Positions 26,608-34,893 of a stretch of 64,000 nt of DNA are shown piece by piece. How positions within the stretch are numbered: position 1 is the first letter of the stretch; the number at the start of each line of letters is the position of its first letter. The translations under genes were made by a program, and so were the position numbers. The notes beneath the pieces are model-generated. The model saw nothing but the letters and a program-made list of their open reading frames with translations, made no database searches and was not told where the DNA came from. This DNA is from Mesorhizobium sp. M00.F.Ca.ET.216.01.1.1 (GTDB lineage Bacteria > Pseudomonadota > Alphaproteobacteria > Rhizobiales > Rhizobiaceae): positions 124,001 to 188,000 of the forward strand of contig NZ_SADR02000007.1 in the NCBI RefSeq assembly GCF_004010325.2, written 5' to 3'.

Positions 26608-27435
26608 CTATGCAGGCAGGCCGGGGCGGTCGAGTTTTTTTGGCGACAGCGTGAAAATCTCGCATCCGGTCTCGGTGACGCCGATCGTATGCTCGTACTG
26701 CGCCGACAGCGAGCGGTCGCGTGTCACCGCCGTCCAGCCGTCCGACAGCACCTTCACATGCGGCCGGCCGAGATTGATCATCGGCTCGACGGTGAAGATC
26801 ATGCCCGGCCGCATTTCGACGCCTTCATTGGCGCTGCCATAGTGCAGGATGTTCGGCGCGTCGTGGAAAAGCTGGCCGACGCCATGGCCGCAGAAATCGC
26901 GCACTACCGAGCAGCGCTCGCCTTCGGCATAGGTCTGGATGGCGGCGCCGATCGCACCGGTGCGGGCGCCGGGCTTGATCGCCGCGATGCCGCGCATCAG
27001 GCATTCATGGGTGACCTCGAGCAGGCGTTCGGCGGCGCGCTTGATCGTGCCCACCGGATACATGCGCGAGGAATCGCCATGCCAGCCGTCGAGAATATAG
27101 GTGACGTCGATGTTGACGATGTCGCCGTCCTTCAACGGCTTGTTGTCGGGAATGCCATGACAGACGACATGGTTGATCGAGGTGCAGGACGACTTCGTGT
27201 AGCCGCGATAGTTGAGCGTCGCCGGCAGCGCGCCGTGATCCATGCCGAGCTCGAAGACGAAGCGGTCGATGGCTTCGGTGGTGACGCCCGGCCCGACCAT
27301 TTGCACCAGTTCATCAAGGCAGCGTGCTGTCAGGTCGCAGGCCTTGCGCATGCCGGCAAAGCCTTCTTCGCCATAGAGGCGGATCTGGCCGGTGTTTCTG
27401 AGCGGTGCCGTGGCGGCGTCGAGATAGGTGACCAT
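26608..27435 (-). CDS. map: Methionine aminopeptidase, type I
   Basis: 275 residues; removes the initiator methionine from new proteins in the cytoplasm. The metal ligands are visible in order: D in VNIDVTYILDGWHGDSSRMY (two aspartates), H in 'VRDFCGHGVGQLFHD', E in 'FTVEPMINLG' and E in 'SAQYEHTIGVTE'. 'TSINHVVCHGIPD' with the substrate-binding histidine is also conserved. ATG 27435 gives MVTYLDAATAPLRNTGQIRLY; the further upstream start at 27507 adds an unrelated extension. In related rhizobia I recall map and radC as close neighbours on the same strand. Here the SDR patch separates them. Confidence 0.95.
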   Translation of the reverse strand: MVTYLDAATAPLRNTGQIRLYGEEGFAGMRKACDLTARCLDELVQMVGPGVTTEAIDRFVFELGMDHGALPATLNYRGYTKSSCTSINHVVCHGIPDNKPLKDGDIVNIDVTYILDGWHGDSSRMYPVGTIKRAAERLLEVTHECLMRGIAAIKPGARTGAIGAAIQTYAEGERCSVVRDFCGHGVGQLFHDAPNILHYGSANEGVEMRPGMIFTVEPMINLGRPHVKVLSDGWTAVTRDRSLSAQYEHTIGVTETGCEIFTLSPKKLDRPGLPA

Positions 27436-27862
27436 TTTGTCCGTTTGCCGGCTGGGTGGGCTGTCGATAGGAAGCCCCACGCGAAAAAATCCCCCCAGAT
27501 TTGGCACCAGAAGGCGCTGGGTTCAAGGACGAACTGCCAGTCAGAGGCGGTATGCCTGATATATTCGTGCCTTGCCGCTGCATCTTGTGACTATTCGGAC
27601 GATGCTGTGGGAGGGCTGTCCGGTCGCAGAAGTTTTCTTTTTTGACTCCACGAGGGGCGCTTCCGCACGGACCTAGCGACCGCAGTGACGACACATTTCT
27701 GAGTGAAAAGCCGGCCTGAGTGAAAAGCCGACCTGAGTAAAAAGCCGGCCTGAGTGAAAAGCTAGCTTGGGCGAAAAGCTGGCCTGCCGAAAAGCCGGCG
27801 AGACAACCTTCTTGCAACGATCGGCGTTGCTGCCGTGGGCGTCGGTTCGGGAGAGACTTGGA
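27436..27862. other. 427-bp intergenic region between divergent map and DUF982 gene
   Basis: No convincing gene is found on either strand. The right half contains the 17-bp tandem repeat array (27700-27801), and the translated frames through it are simple repeats of GFSLRPAF type, so they are shadows. The left half presumably holds the map promoter. No clear terminator or RNA gene is seen. Confidence 0.6.
27700..27801. repeat. 17-bp tandem repeat, five full units and one partial
   Basis: Units of consensus TGAGTGAAAAGCCGGCC begin at 27700, 27717, 27734, 27751 and 27768, with a shortened sixth at 27785. The core GAAAAGC is unchanged in nearly all units, and the tail GCCGGCC is itself palindromic (GGCC/GCCGGC). 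Copies drift towards the right. The array ends 62 bp before the DUF982 start codon, in its probable promoter or leader region. The period is not a multiple of 10.5 and there are no spacers, so it is not CRISPR. Confidence 0.9.
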
Positions 27863-28159
27863 ATGGACAGATTGCAATTCGAGGTGCCGGTGCGGATCAC
27901 GCCAGCGCCCGGCTTGCCGGTCGAGGAGATTTACAGTGTCGAACAGGCGCTGGACTTCCTGCAGGATTGGCCGGCTCGCCGGCAAGGCAAGGTTTATCAG
28001 GCCGCGTTCAACGCCTGCTTCGGTGCCACGGTGGATGTGGTCAAGACCGAAGACGCCTGCCGGGCATTTATGGCGTTCTGCCGGGTGAGCGGGCTGTTGG
28101 CCAGGGACATGATGTTCCCCGGCAAGCGCGGTGGCGAGACGAGGGGCTTGAGGGCGTGA
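27863..28159 (+). CDS. DUF982-family small protein
   Basis: 98 residues. The pattern 'F..PV.I......VEEIYSVEQALDFL.DWPARRQGKVYQAAFNACF' matches DUF982, a family of 80-100-residue proteins abundant in rhizobia, often as many paralogues and with unknown function. The A..AF.AFCRVSGLL region near the C-terminus is also typical. ATG 27863 is chosen because GGGAGAGA precedes it and the family N-terminus begins here; the frame is open from 27767 through the tandem repeat. The upstream repeat array may affect its expression. Confidence 0.75.
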   Translation: MDRLQFEVPVRITPAPGLPVEEIYSVEQALDFLQDWPARRQGKVYQAAFNACFGATVDVVKTEDACRAFMAFCRVSGLLARDMMFPGKRGGETRGLRA

Positions 28160-28205
28160 TGCCAAAGCATCTGTCCGGTCCACCGGCTCTTGGCTGACGT
28201 TTCCA

Positions 28206-29303
28206 TCAGTCCTGATTGGCGACGGCGTCAGGCACGACCACCAGCTTGCCGACGAAATCCTTGGCAATGAAGTCCGCCTGCGCGCGGTGGAAATCGGAAA
28301 GCTTGTAGACGCCGCCAACCAGCGGCCGGATCTTCTTGTCCTCGATGTAGCGGACGATGCGGCGAAAGTCCTTCCGCGTGCCTTGGCTGGAGCCATGCAG
28401 CTGCAGCTGCTTCAGGTACATGGTGCGCAAATCGAGCTGCACCACCGGGCCGGCAATGGCGCCGGCTGTCGTATAGCGGCCCTCGGGCCGAAGGATGCGC
28501 AACAGATCGTTGAAGATGGCGCCGCCGACCAGATCGGCAACCACATCGATCGGCTCGCCGCCGGTTGCCTCGTCCACTGCTGCCGGCAGGTCGGCAACAC
28601 CACGGGTGATCACCGCTTCGGCGCCGATGTCGAGCACGGCCTGTTCTTTGCCCTTGCCGACGACGGCATAGGGGATGGCGCCGCGTGCCCGCGCCAGCTG
28701 CACGATGCCGGAGCCGACGCCGCCCGAGGCGCCGGTGACCAGCACGCGCTCGCCGGCTTTCAGGGCGGCGCGTTCCAGCATCTGTTCGCCAGTGAGGTAG
28801 GCGCAGCAGAAGGTGGCGAGTTCGACATCGGTCAGGTCGGTGTCGACGACGTGCGCATTCTCGGCCGGCACGGCCTGGTATTCGGCATAGCCGCCGTCGC
28901 GACCGTGGCCCATGTAATCGATGTCGGCTAGCGAATCGTCATCGCGGTTGTAGATCGAGAAGTCGACCATCACCCGCTCGCCGATACGATCAGGCGAGAC
29001 ACCGTCGCCGACGGCAGCTATATGGCCGACCGTGTCGGTGCCCTGGATGCGCGGGAAGGTCAGCGTGTTGCCCTGGCGCCGCCATGTCGACACTGCAGCA
29101 GGGTCCTCCTCGGTGCCATAGGCCCCCTGACGGACCCAGACATCGGTGTTGTTCATGCCGCAAGCGCTGACCTTGACGAGCACTTCGCCAGGCGCGGGCG
29201 AGGGCACTTTCACATTGGTGCGGTAGACGAGCTTTTCCGGCCCGCCATGGCCGGTTAGCAGCACGGCCGCCATAGTCTGAGGAACCAAATCTGTGTCGTT
29301 CAT
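28206..29303 (-). CDS. Zinc-type alcohol dehydrogenase/quinone-reductase-like oxidoreductase (MDR)
   Basis: 365 residues. A GroES-like N-terminal domain ('GEVLVKVSACGMNNTDVWVRQGAYG', 'GTDTVGHIAAVGDGV') is followed by a Rossmann domain with VLVTGASGGVGSGIVQLA and 'DVVADLVGGAIFNDLLRIL'. The structural-zinc cysteine cluster of true alcohol dehydrogenases is absent, and the catalytic Cys in 'ACGMNNTDV' is retained. It is therefore placed among NAD(P)H-dependent medium-chain reductases of unknown substrate. ATG 29303 has GGAAGAGA upstream. It stands alone, convergent with the DUF982 gene. Confidence 0.87.
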   Translation of the reverse strand: MNDTDLVPQTMAAVLLTGHGGPEKLVYRTNVKVPSPAPGEVLVKVSACGMNNTDVWVRQGAYGTEEDPAAVSTWRRQGNTLTFPRIQGTDTVGHIAAVGDGVSPDRIGERVMVDFSIYNRDDDSLADIDYMGHGRDGGYAEYQAVPAENAHVVDTDLTDVELATFCCAYLTGEQMLERAALKAGERVLVTGASGGVGSGIVQLARARGAIPYAVVGKGKEQAVLDIGAEAVITRGVADLPAAVDEATGGEPIDVVADLVGGAIFNDLLRILRPEGRYTTAGAIAGPVVQLDLRTMYLKQLQLHGSSQGTRKDFRRIVRYIEDKKIRPLVGGVYKLSDFHRAQADFIAKDFVGKLVVVPDAVANQD

Positions 29304-29423
29304 TGTTTCTCTTCCAGGGAAAGCAGCTGGCGCACTTGGTTTCAGCGATGCGCCGCTCGGATTTTAATGTCGCTCTAAGGTTGTCGTAGTACGTGACAGC
29401 GAGGCAGCTGCACGGAACAGATC

Positions 29424-29765
29424 GTGGAAGTCATCCTTTTCTATGCCTTACTGATTGGTGGACCCGCCTTGGCCGTCGCAGCCTATCTGGCGTTGTTGAT
29501 CCTGCCGATCGGGCTGATCGCCCGCAGATTCGGACTGCTTGCGGGCGTGATCTTCGCGATGATTTTGATCGCCGTCCTTTTCACATTCTATCGGCCGCCA
29601 CCCGGTGCCGTGAAACTGTCCTTCGCGCCGCCGGGTATGCAGGCCAATCTCTTCATCGTCCGAATGGTGGAGCACCCGCCGGTTGCGATGCTCGTGGCGG
29701 GAGCAGCGGTGTCGGCGGCTGGCCTCCTCATCCTGTTGATTGCGTCGCTGCTACGCCGCGCCTAG
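29424..29765 (+). CDS. Small three-helix membrane protein, function unknown
   Basis: 113 residues from a GTG at 29424. Three hydrophobic helices are visible (about 5-30, 38-56 and 85-108), with a short proline-rich external loop 'FYRPPPGAVKLSFAPPG' between the second and third. No family is recognised. It ends seven bases before the stop of the convergent aminotransferase. The composition is clearly protein-like, and a weak GGAACAG ribosome site lies upstream. It appears monocistronic. Confidence 0.6.
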   Translation: MEVILFYALLIGGPALAVAAYLALLILPIGLIARRFGLLAGVIFAMILIAVLFTFYRPPPGAVKLSFAPPGMQANLFIVRMVEHPPVAMLVAGAAVSAAGLLILLIASLLRRA

Positions 29766-29772
29766 CGCCTTA

Positions 29773-31152
29773 CTACATCGTCGCGAAGACGGACCTGACG
29801 GCATCGGTCGTCTTCGACACGACGATGTCGGCCTCTTCGCGAGTCAGGCAGAGCGGCGGCGCGAAGCCTAAAATATCGCCCTGCGGCATGGCACGGCCGA
29901 TAACGCCGCGCTCGGCAAGCGCCGTCGCGATCTGCGGTCCGATCTTTTGCGAGGGGTCGAAGAACACGCGGTCGTCCTTGTCGGCGACGAACTCGACCGC
30001 CGCCAGCATGCCATCGCCACGCACCTCGCCGACATTTTTGTGGCCGCCGACGGCCTTCGTCAGCTCGGCACGGAAATAGGCGCCGGTCTCGCCGGCGTTC
30101 TTCACCAGGTCCATCTCGTCGATCAGTTCGAGGTTGGCGACACCTGCGGCGACGCAGATCGGATGCGCCGAATAGGTCCAGCCATGGCCGAGCGAGCCGA
30201 GCTTGTCGGAACCCTGCACCAGCACCTGCCAGACCTTGTCCGAGACGATCACTCCCGACAGCGGCGCATAGGCCGAAGTCAGGCCCTTGGCGATGGTAAT
30301 CAGGTCGGGCTTGATACCGTAATGGTCTGAGCCGAACATGGTGCCCAGCCGGCCGAAACCGGTCACCACCTCGTCGGCAACCAGCAGTACGTCATACTTC
30401 TTCAGCACCGCCTGGATCTTTTCCCAGTAGCCGGCCGGTGGCGGCACGATGCCGCCGGTGCCGAGGATCGGCTCGCCGATGAAGGCGGCGACGGTGTCCG
30501 GGCCTTCGGCCAGAATCATCTCCTCGAGCTTTTCGGCGCAGTATTGGGAGAACTGCTCTTCGCTCATCGAGCGGTCGGCGCGGCGGAAATAATAGGGCGC
30601 CTCGGTGTGCATGATCGGCGCACGCGGCAGGTCGAAGGCGTTGTGAAACAGGTCGAGCCCGGTCAGCGATCCAGTCATGACGCCGGAACCATGATAGCCG
30701 CGCCAACGTGAGATAATCTTCTTCTTCTCCGGCCGGCCGAGCACGTTGTTGTAGTACCAGATCAGCTTGATGTTGGTTTCGTTGGCATCGGATCCGGAAA
30801 GGCCGAAATAGACCCTCGACATGCCTTGCGGCGCGCGGTCGATGATCATCTTGGCGAGCGTGATCGATGCCTCGGTACCATGGCCGACATAGGCGTGGTA
30901 ATAGGCGAGGTTCTTCGCCTGGGCGGCGATGGCGTCGGCGATCTTCTGGCGGCCATAGCCGACATTGACGCAATAGAGGCCGGCGAAGGCATCGATGCTC
31001 TTGCGCCCGTTGTTATCCCAGACGGTGACGCCTTCGCCGCCGGCCATGATGCGGGCGGGCGATTCGCCACGCGCATGCGTGCCCATGTGGGTCGAGGGAT
31101 GGAAGAAGTGATCGCGATCCCAGGCAGCGAGTTCGTTGGACTGGTCGAGCAT
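29773..31152 (-). CDS. doeD: Class III aminotransferase, probable diaminobutyrate transaminase of ectoine catabolism
   Basis: 459 residues of the omega-aminotransferase (class III, PLP) family. The PLP lysine is in LITIAKGLTSAYAPLSGVIV, with 'LLVADEVVTGFGRLGTMFGS' carrying the cofactor aspartate, 'SDANETNIKLIWYYNN' and 'SRWRGYHGSG'. In ectoine degradation the DoeD enzyme converts L-2,4-diaminobutyrate to aspartate semialdehyde. The neighbouring aldehyde dehydrogenase 31 bp upstream on the same strand and the ehu/eut/doe genes nearby support that assignment. Similar enzymes act on putrescine or beta-alanine, so the specific substrate is by context. An AAGGAG ribosome site precedes ATG 31152. 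Confidence 0.82.
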   Translation of the reverse strand: MLDQSNELAAWDRDHFFHPSTHMGTHARGESPARIMAGGEGVTVWDNNGRKSIDAFAGLYCVNVGYGRQKIADAIAAQAKNLAYYHAYVGHGTEASITLAKMIIDRAPQGMSRVYFGLSGSDANETNIKLIWYYNNVLGRPEKKKIISRWRGYHGSGVMTGSLTGLDLFHNAFDLPRAPIMHTEAPYYFRRADRSMSEEQFSQYCAEKLEEMILAEGPDTVAAFIGEPILGTGGIVPPPAGYWEKIQAVLKKYDVLLVADEVVTGFGRLGTMFGSDHYGIKPDLITIAKGLTSAYAPLSGVIVSDKVWQVLVQGSDKLGSLGHGWTYSAHPICVAAGVANLELIDEMDLVKNAGETGAYFRAELTKAVGGHKNVGEVRGDGMLAAVEFVADKDDRVFFDPSQKIGPQIATALAERGVIGRAMPQGDILGFAPPLCLTREEADIVVSKTTDAVRSVFATM

Positions 31153-31183
31153 TTTATCTACTCCTTGAAGGAAATTCTGATCT

Positions 31184-32683
31184 CTAGGCTACGTCGAGGC
31201 AGAGATATTTCAGATCGGTAAAGGCTTCGAGCCCGTGGCGCGAGCCCTCGCGGCCAATGCCGGACTGCTTGACGCCGCCGAACGGGATCGGCGCGCCGGT
31301 GATCTTCACGCGGTTGATGGCGATCATGCCGTAATCGAGTGCTCGGCCCATGCGCATCTGGCGGGCGCCGTTCTCGGTGACGACATAAGCGACAAGGCCA
31401 TATTCGGTGGCGTTGGCGCGGGCGACGATTTCCTCTTCGCTGTCGAAGGATGCCACGGCCGCGACCGGACCAAACGTTTCCTCGCGCATGATCAGCGCGT
31501 CGTCGGAAACGTCGGCAAGCAGGGTCGGCTGGTAGAACAGCGGTCCTGCCGGATGGCGTTTGCCGCCAGTGAGGCAGCGCGCGCCATGGGCGAGGGCATC
31601 GGCGACCTGCTCCTCGACCTTCTTGATGGCGCGCTCGTGCATCAGCGGCCCGATGTCGGTTTGGTCAGTCAGGCCACTGCCGGTCCGCAACGCCTCGACG
31701 CGTTTGGCGAAGGCGGTGCAGAAGCGCTCGTAGACCGGGCGCTGCACATAGATGCGGTTGGCGGCCAGGCAGTCCTGGCCGGAGGTGGCGAATTTGGCAG
31801 CGACGGCCATCCTCACCGCCTTGTCGATATCGGCATCGGCAAAGACGATGAGCGGCGCATGGCCGCCAAGCTCCATCACCAGCCGCTTCATCGTCGGCGC
31901 ACTTTGCGCGGCGATCAGCCTGCCGATCTCGGTCGAGCCGGTGAAGCTCATAGCGCGAATGCGCGGGTCTTCGCACATCCGCCCAACGATGGTAGCGGCA
32001 TTGCCAGTGACGACGTTAAATACACCTGCCGGCAAGCCGGCGCGCTCGCCGAGTTCGGCCAGCGCCAGCGCCGACAGCGGCGTTTCAGAGGAGGGATGCG
32101 CAACGATGGTGCAGCCGGCGGCTAGCGCCGCGGCCGCCTTGCGGGTCAGCATGGCCGAAGGGAAATTCCACGGCGTGGCAACGCCGACGACGCCGAGTGG
32201 TTCGCGCCACACGATCATCTCGGCGCCCGGCAAATGACTGGAGACGCTTTCGGCATTGAGGCGTTTGGCCTCCTCGGCATACCACTCGATGAAGGAAGCG
32301 GCGTAGTCGATTTCGCCCCGCGATTCCTTCAGCGGCTTGCCCTGTTCGAGCGTCATCAGCAGGGCCAGATCCTCCCTGGCGGCAATGATCAGCTCGAACC
32401 ATTTCCGCAGGGCCCTTGCGCGTTCCTGCGGCAGCGCGGCACGCCAGGCCGGCAAGGCGCGGGACGCGGCATCGATCGCCTGCGTCGTCTGTCCGGCATC
32501 GAGCGCGGCGACGAAGGCAACGGTGGCGCCTGTCGCTGGATCGGTCACCTCGAAGCTCCCGGCGGCCTCGCTCGCCGTCCAGTGGCCGTCGACATAGGCG
32601 AGTTCGCGCAGCAGCCGGCGGTCGGTGAGGCGATCGAGCGCTTCATGGCGGTGCGAGCGGGCAAAATGTGCGGACATCATCAA
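31184..32683 (-). CDS. doeC: Aldehyde dehydrogenase (succinate/aspartate-semialdehyde type) of ectoine catabolism
   Basis: 499 residues of the GabD-like NAD(P)-dependent aldehyde dehydrogenase family. Catalytic features are 'FTGSTEIGRL' for cofactor binding, the general-base glutamate in VMELGGHAPLIVF, and the nucleophile cysteine in FATSGQDCLAANRIYVQ. 'GVVGVATPWNFPSAMLTRKAAAALAAG' is the oxyanion-hole asparagine segment. In ectoine catabolism DoeC oxidises aspartate semialdehyde to aspartate, which fits the transaminase directly downstream. A plain succinate-semialdehyde dehydrogenase cannot be excluded from sequence. Three adjacent ATGs (32683, 32680, 32677) are possible. A palindrome 76-92 bp upstream may be its operator. 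Confidence 0.83.
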   Translation of the reverse strand: MMMSAHFARSHRHEALDRLTDRRLLRELAYVDGHWTASEAAGSFEVTDPATGATVAFVAALDAGQTTQAIDAASRALPAWRAALPQERARALRKWFELIIAAREDLALLMTLEQGKPLKESRGEIDYAASFIEWYAEEAKRLNAESVSSHLPGAEMIVWREPLGVVGVATPWNFPSAMLTRKAAAALAAGCTIVAHPSSETPLSALALAELGERAGLPAGVFNVVTGNAATIVGRMCEDPRIRAMSFTGSTEIGRLIAAQSAPTMKRLVMELGGHAPLIVFADADIDKAVRMAVAAKFATSGQDCLAANRIYVQRPVYERFCTAFAKRVEALRTGSGLTDQTDIGPLMHERAIKKVEEQVADALAHGARCLTGGKRHPAGPLFYQPTLLADVSDDALIMREETFGPVAAVASFDSEEEIVARANATEYGLVAYVVTENGARQMRMGRALDYGMIAINRVKITGAPIPFGGVKQSGIGREGSRHGLEAFTDLKYLCLDVA

Positions 32684-32758
32684 GGTCTCCCGGATTGGGG
32701 TGATGCGGGAAGACTATTCGTGCGGCGCAGACGGAGAAGCTGTTTGCGAGCCTGCGCG

Positions 32759-32775
32759 TAGAGAGATTGTCTCTA
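32759..32775. promoter_or_regulatory. Candidate operator upstream of doeC (TAGAGA-N5-TCTCTA)
   Basis: A perfect inverted repeat of two 6-bp arms around GATTG lies 76-92 bp before the doeC start, between the AsnC/Lrp-type regulator gene and doeC. Lrp/AsnC proteins bind short dyads of this size. A matching half arm TCTCTA occurs at 33371-33376, between the same regulator and enuR. Binding is inferred. Confidence 0.4.
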
Positions 32776-32810
32776 TTGCACTGCTTCGGCAGACGATTTC
32801 TCCGGCGCCG

Positions 32811-33302
32811 CTAGGGTTGCATCGGCAGAAGGTCGGCCACCGGCAGCGCAGTCTCCTCCTTCACCGTCTTGGTGACAATATAGGTGAAGTAGCGGTCAAT
32901 GCCGATCTCACGTTCGAGCAAGGCATCGACCAGCCGCTGATAGGCGTCGATGTCACGCGCCATCACCTTCAGCATATAGTCGACGCCGCCGCCCACAGAC
33001 CAGCAAGCGACGATCTCGGGAATGTCGCGGACGACGCGCTCGAAACGATCGAAATCGGCCTGGCGGTGACTGGCCAGCGTCACCTCCATCAGCACGGTGG
33101 CGACCGGTGCGATGACGCGCATCGCAATCCTGGCATGATAGCCGGAGACAATGCCGGCCTTTTCCAGTTTCCTGAGCCGCATCCAGCACGGCGTCGGCGA
33201 CAGGCCGACCTTGTCGGCCAGCGCCAGCTTGGTGATGCGCCCGTCGCGCTGGATGGCGTCGAGGATTTTCAGGTCGATCGGATCGAGTTTCGCTGCGGCC
33301 AT
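32811..33302 (-). CDS. Lrp/AsnC-family regulator of the ectoine catabolic genes (DoeX-like)
   Basis: 163 residues. The N-terminal helix-turn-helix (LDPIDLKILDAIQRDGRITK, then 'LADKVGLSPTPCWMRLRKLEKAGIV') is the AsnC hallmark. The C-terminal RAM ligand-binding domain follows ('VATVLMEVTLASH', 'SVGGGVDYMLKVMARDIDAYQRLVDALL'). The gene starts at ATG 33302; the frame is open for another 400 codons upstream, but that is antisense to enuR. AsnC-type genes regularly accompany doeA/doeB loci and may sense a degradation intermediate. It lies upstream of doeC-doeD on the same strand and is divergent from enuR with 81 bp between starts. Confidence 0.88.
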   Translation of the reverse strand: MAAAKLDPIDLKILDAIQRDGRITKLALADKVGLSPTPCWMRLRKLEKAGIVSGYHARIAMRVIAPVATVLMEVTLASHRQADFDRFERVVRDIPEIVACWSVGGGVDYMLKVMARDIDAYQRLVDALLEREIGIDRYFTYIVTKTVKEETALPVADLLPMQP

Positions 33303-33349
33303 GATCGTCCACTTTTGTCTGCGACACCATGATGGCGCATTATTTCGAT

Positions 33350-33389
33350 TGTCAATTGCACTGATTTCGATCTCTAATAAGTCATGACA
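33350..33389. promoter_or_regulatory. Inverted repeat TGTCA-N30-TGACA overlapping the enuR start
   Basis: TGTCAATT (33350-33357) and TCATGACA (33382-33389) form inverted TGTCA arms. The right arm includes the enuR ATG. The same pair in opposite orientation, with a 12-bp shorter spacer, lies before ehuA (34808-34835). Arm centres are 32 and 20 bp apart, close to three and two helical turns. This suits autoregulation of enuR plus control of the import operon by one factor, probably EnuR; that is inference. Confidence 0.5.
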
Positions 33390-34769
33390 TTGTGGCGCCC
33401 AGATCCCACGCTCATCCGGCGGCCTGCCTACCAGTCGCTCGCCGACCAGTTCGCGCGCGCCATCCATGACGGGCGGCTCGCCAACGGTGCGCGGCTGCCG
33501 ACACATCGCCAGTTGGCTGACGACCTGAGGCTGTCGGTGCAGACGGTCAGCCGCGCCTATGAGGAGCTGATCCGCCGAGGCCTGGTTTCCGGCGAGATCG
33601 GCCGCGGCAGCTTCGTGCAGACGCAGCGCCGCGAGCCGGAGCCGCCCTATCTGCCCGAGCGCCTGGGCGAGGTCATCGACCTCTCCATCCTGAAGCCGGT
33701 CTGCGAGCCGATGCATCTGGAGCGGCTGAAGCAGGCGCTGGGCTGGCTTGCCGAAAACCTGCCATCGAGCTCGGCGCTGTCGTTTCGGCCGAACATGGTT
33801 TTCCCGCGTCACCGTGCCGTCGCCGTCGAGTGGCTGCGGCTCTGCGGTCTCGACGTGTCCGCGCAGAACGTTAGCCTGACCAACGGCGCCACGGCCGGCA
33901 TGACGGTGGCACTGATGAGCGTGGCGCCGCCCGGTTCGACCGTCGCTACGGAGGCGATCGGCCATCACACGCTGATCCCGCTGGCGCGCTATCTCGGCTT
34001 CAACCTCGAAGGACTGCCGATCGACGACAATGGCCTGATCCCGGAGGCGCTGGACGAGGCGTGCCGGCTTTCCGATATTCGCGCCGTGTTCGTGCAGCCC
34101 TCGGTGATCAATCCGACCGCGACGCTGATGGATGTCACGCGGCGCGAGCAGATAGCAGCGGTGGCGCGCAAGCACGACATCGCCATCATCGAGAACGATG
34201 TGCTCGGCCCGCTGGTCGAAGATCGGCCGCCGCCCGTCGCCGCTTTCGCGCCCGAGCGCACGCTCTACGTGACCTCCTTCACCAAGATCGTCGTGCCGGG
34301 CCTGCGCATCGGTTATCTCGCAGCGCCTGACCGCTATGTCGCTGCCGTTGCCAACCGGCATCTCGTCTCGAACTGGATGGCGACGCCGATGGTGGCCGAG
34401 ATCGCGACCAAGTGGGTGGGCGACGGCACGGCGATGGATCTCGTGCGCTGGCAGCGTTTGGCACTGCGGCGGCGGCAGGACATCGCCGCCGAGGTGCTCG
34501 CCGGGGTCGATTATCGCGTCCATCGCGACGGATTGCATCTGTGGCTGCAGCTGCCCGGCGACCGAGCCGAGGAAGGTTTCGTCTCACAGGCCCGCCTGCA
34601 GGGCGTTGCGATCGCGCCGGGCACGTCCTTCCGCATTTCGCAGGCGCCCTGGCAACCGGCGGTGCGTATCTCGCTCGGCTCGACAACCGAGGGGGAACTG
34701 CGCGCCGGGTTGAGCGTTGTCACCAAACTTCTGCTCGGCGATCCGGAGCATCTCCTGCTGGCGATCTAG
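33384..34769 (+). CDS. enuR: MocR/GntR-type PLP-binding regulator of ectoine use
   Basis: 461 residues. The N-terminal GntR winged helix has 'SLADQFARAIHDGRLANGARLPTHRQLADDLRLSVQTVSRAYEEL'. A fold-type-I aminotransferase domain follows, with the PLP lysine in YVTSFTKIVVPGLRIGYLAA and 'FVQPSVINPTATLMDV' for cofactor contacts. EnuR is known in ectoine-degrading proteobacteria as a repressor relieved by N-acetyl-diaminobutyrate reacting with PLP. The location directly before ehuA supports this identity. No ribosome site is visible before ATG 33384, and the start codon sits inside a candidate operator arm, so the message may be leaderless or weakly translated. Confidence 0.88.
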   Translation: MTLWRPDPTLIRRPAYQSLADQFARAIHDGRLANGARLPTHRQLADDLRLSVQTVSRAYEELIRRGLVSGEIGRGSFVQTQRREPEPPYLPERLGEVIDLSILKPVCEPMHLERLKQALGWLAENLPSSSALSFRPNMVFPRHRAVAVEWLRLCGLDVSAQNVSLTNGATAGMTVALMSVAPPGSTVATEAIGHHTLIPLARYLGFNLEGLPIDDNGLIPEALDEACRLSDIRAVFVQPSVINPTATLMDVTRREQIAAVARKHDIAIIENDVLGPLVEDRPPPVAAFAPERTLYVTSFTKIVVPGLRIGYLAAPDRYVAAVANRHLVSNWMATPMVAEIATKWVGDGTAMDLVRWQRLALRRRQDIAAEVLAGVDYRVHRDGLHLWLQLPGDRAEEGFVSQARLQGVAIAPGTSFRISQAPWQPAVRISLGSTTEGELRAGLSVVTKLLLGDPEHLLLAI

Positions 34770-34807
34770 GCAGAAGCTGCCGCGAAATTGTGCGGAGCCA
34801 GAAACAT

Positions 34808-34835
34808 TGTCATGATATTATTTTCCTAATTGACA
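34808..34835. promoter_or_regulatory. Inverted repeat TGTCA-N18-TGACA before ehuA
   Basis: TGTCATGA (34808-34815) and AATTGACA (34828-34835) are the reverse-strand counterpart of the element at 33350-33389. The AT-rich spacer (TATTATTTTCCT) could include a -10-like segment. It lies 59-86 bp before the chosen ehuA start, in the only gap between enuR and the operon, and is therefore a candidate operator-promoter. Confidence 0.5.
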
Positions 34836-34893
34836 TGATTTGGCGCGTTCCGCATCGTTGAAGGCACAGGCTTCTCCAGAGCGGGGAAATTCA

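Noticed and set aside
27700..27801. CRISPR array
   Set aside because: The repeats abut with no unique spacers, the unit is only 17 bp and no cas genes are present.
33303..34538. Long minus-strand open frame joined to the AsnC gene
   Set aside because: It is antisense to enuR, rich in His/Arg/Gly without domain pattern. The AsnC family N-terminus starts at ATG 33302.
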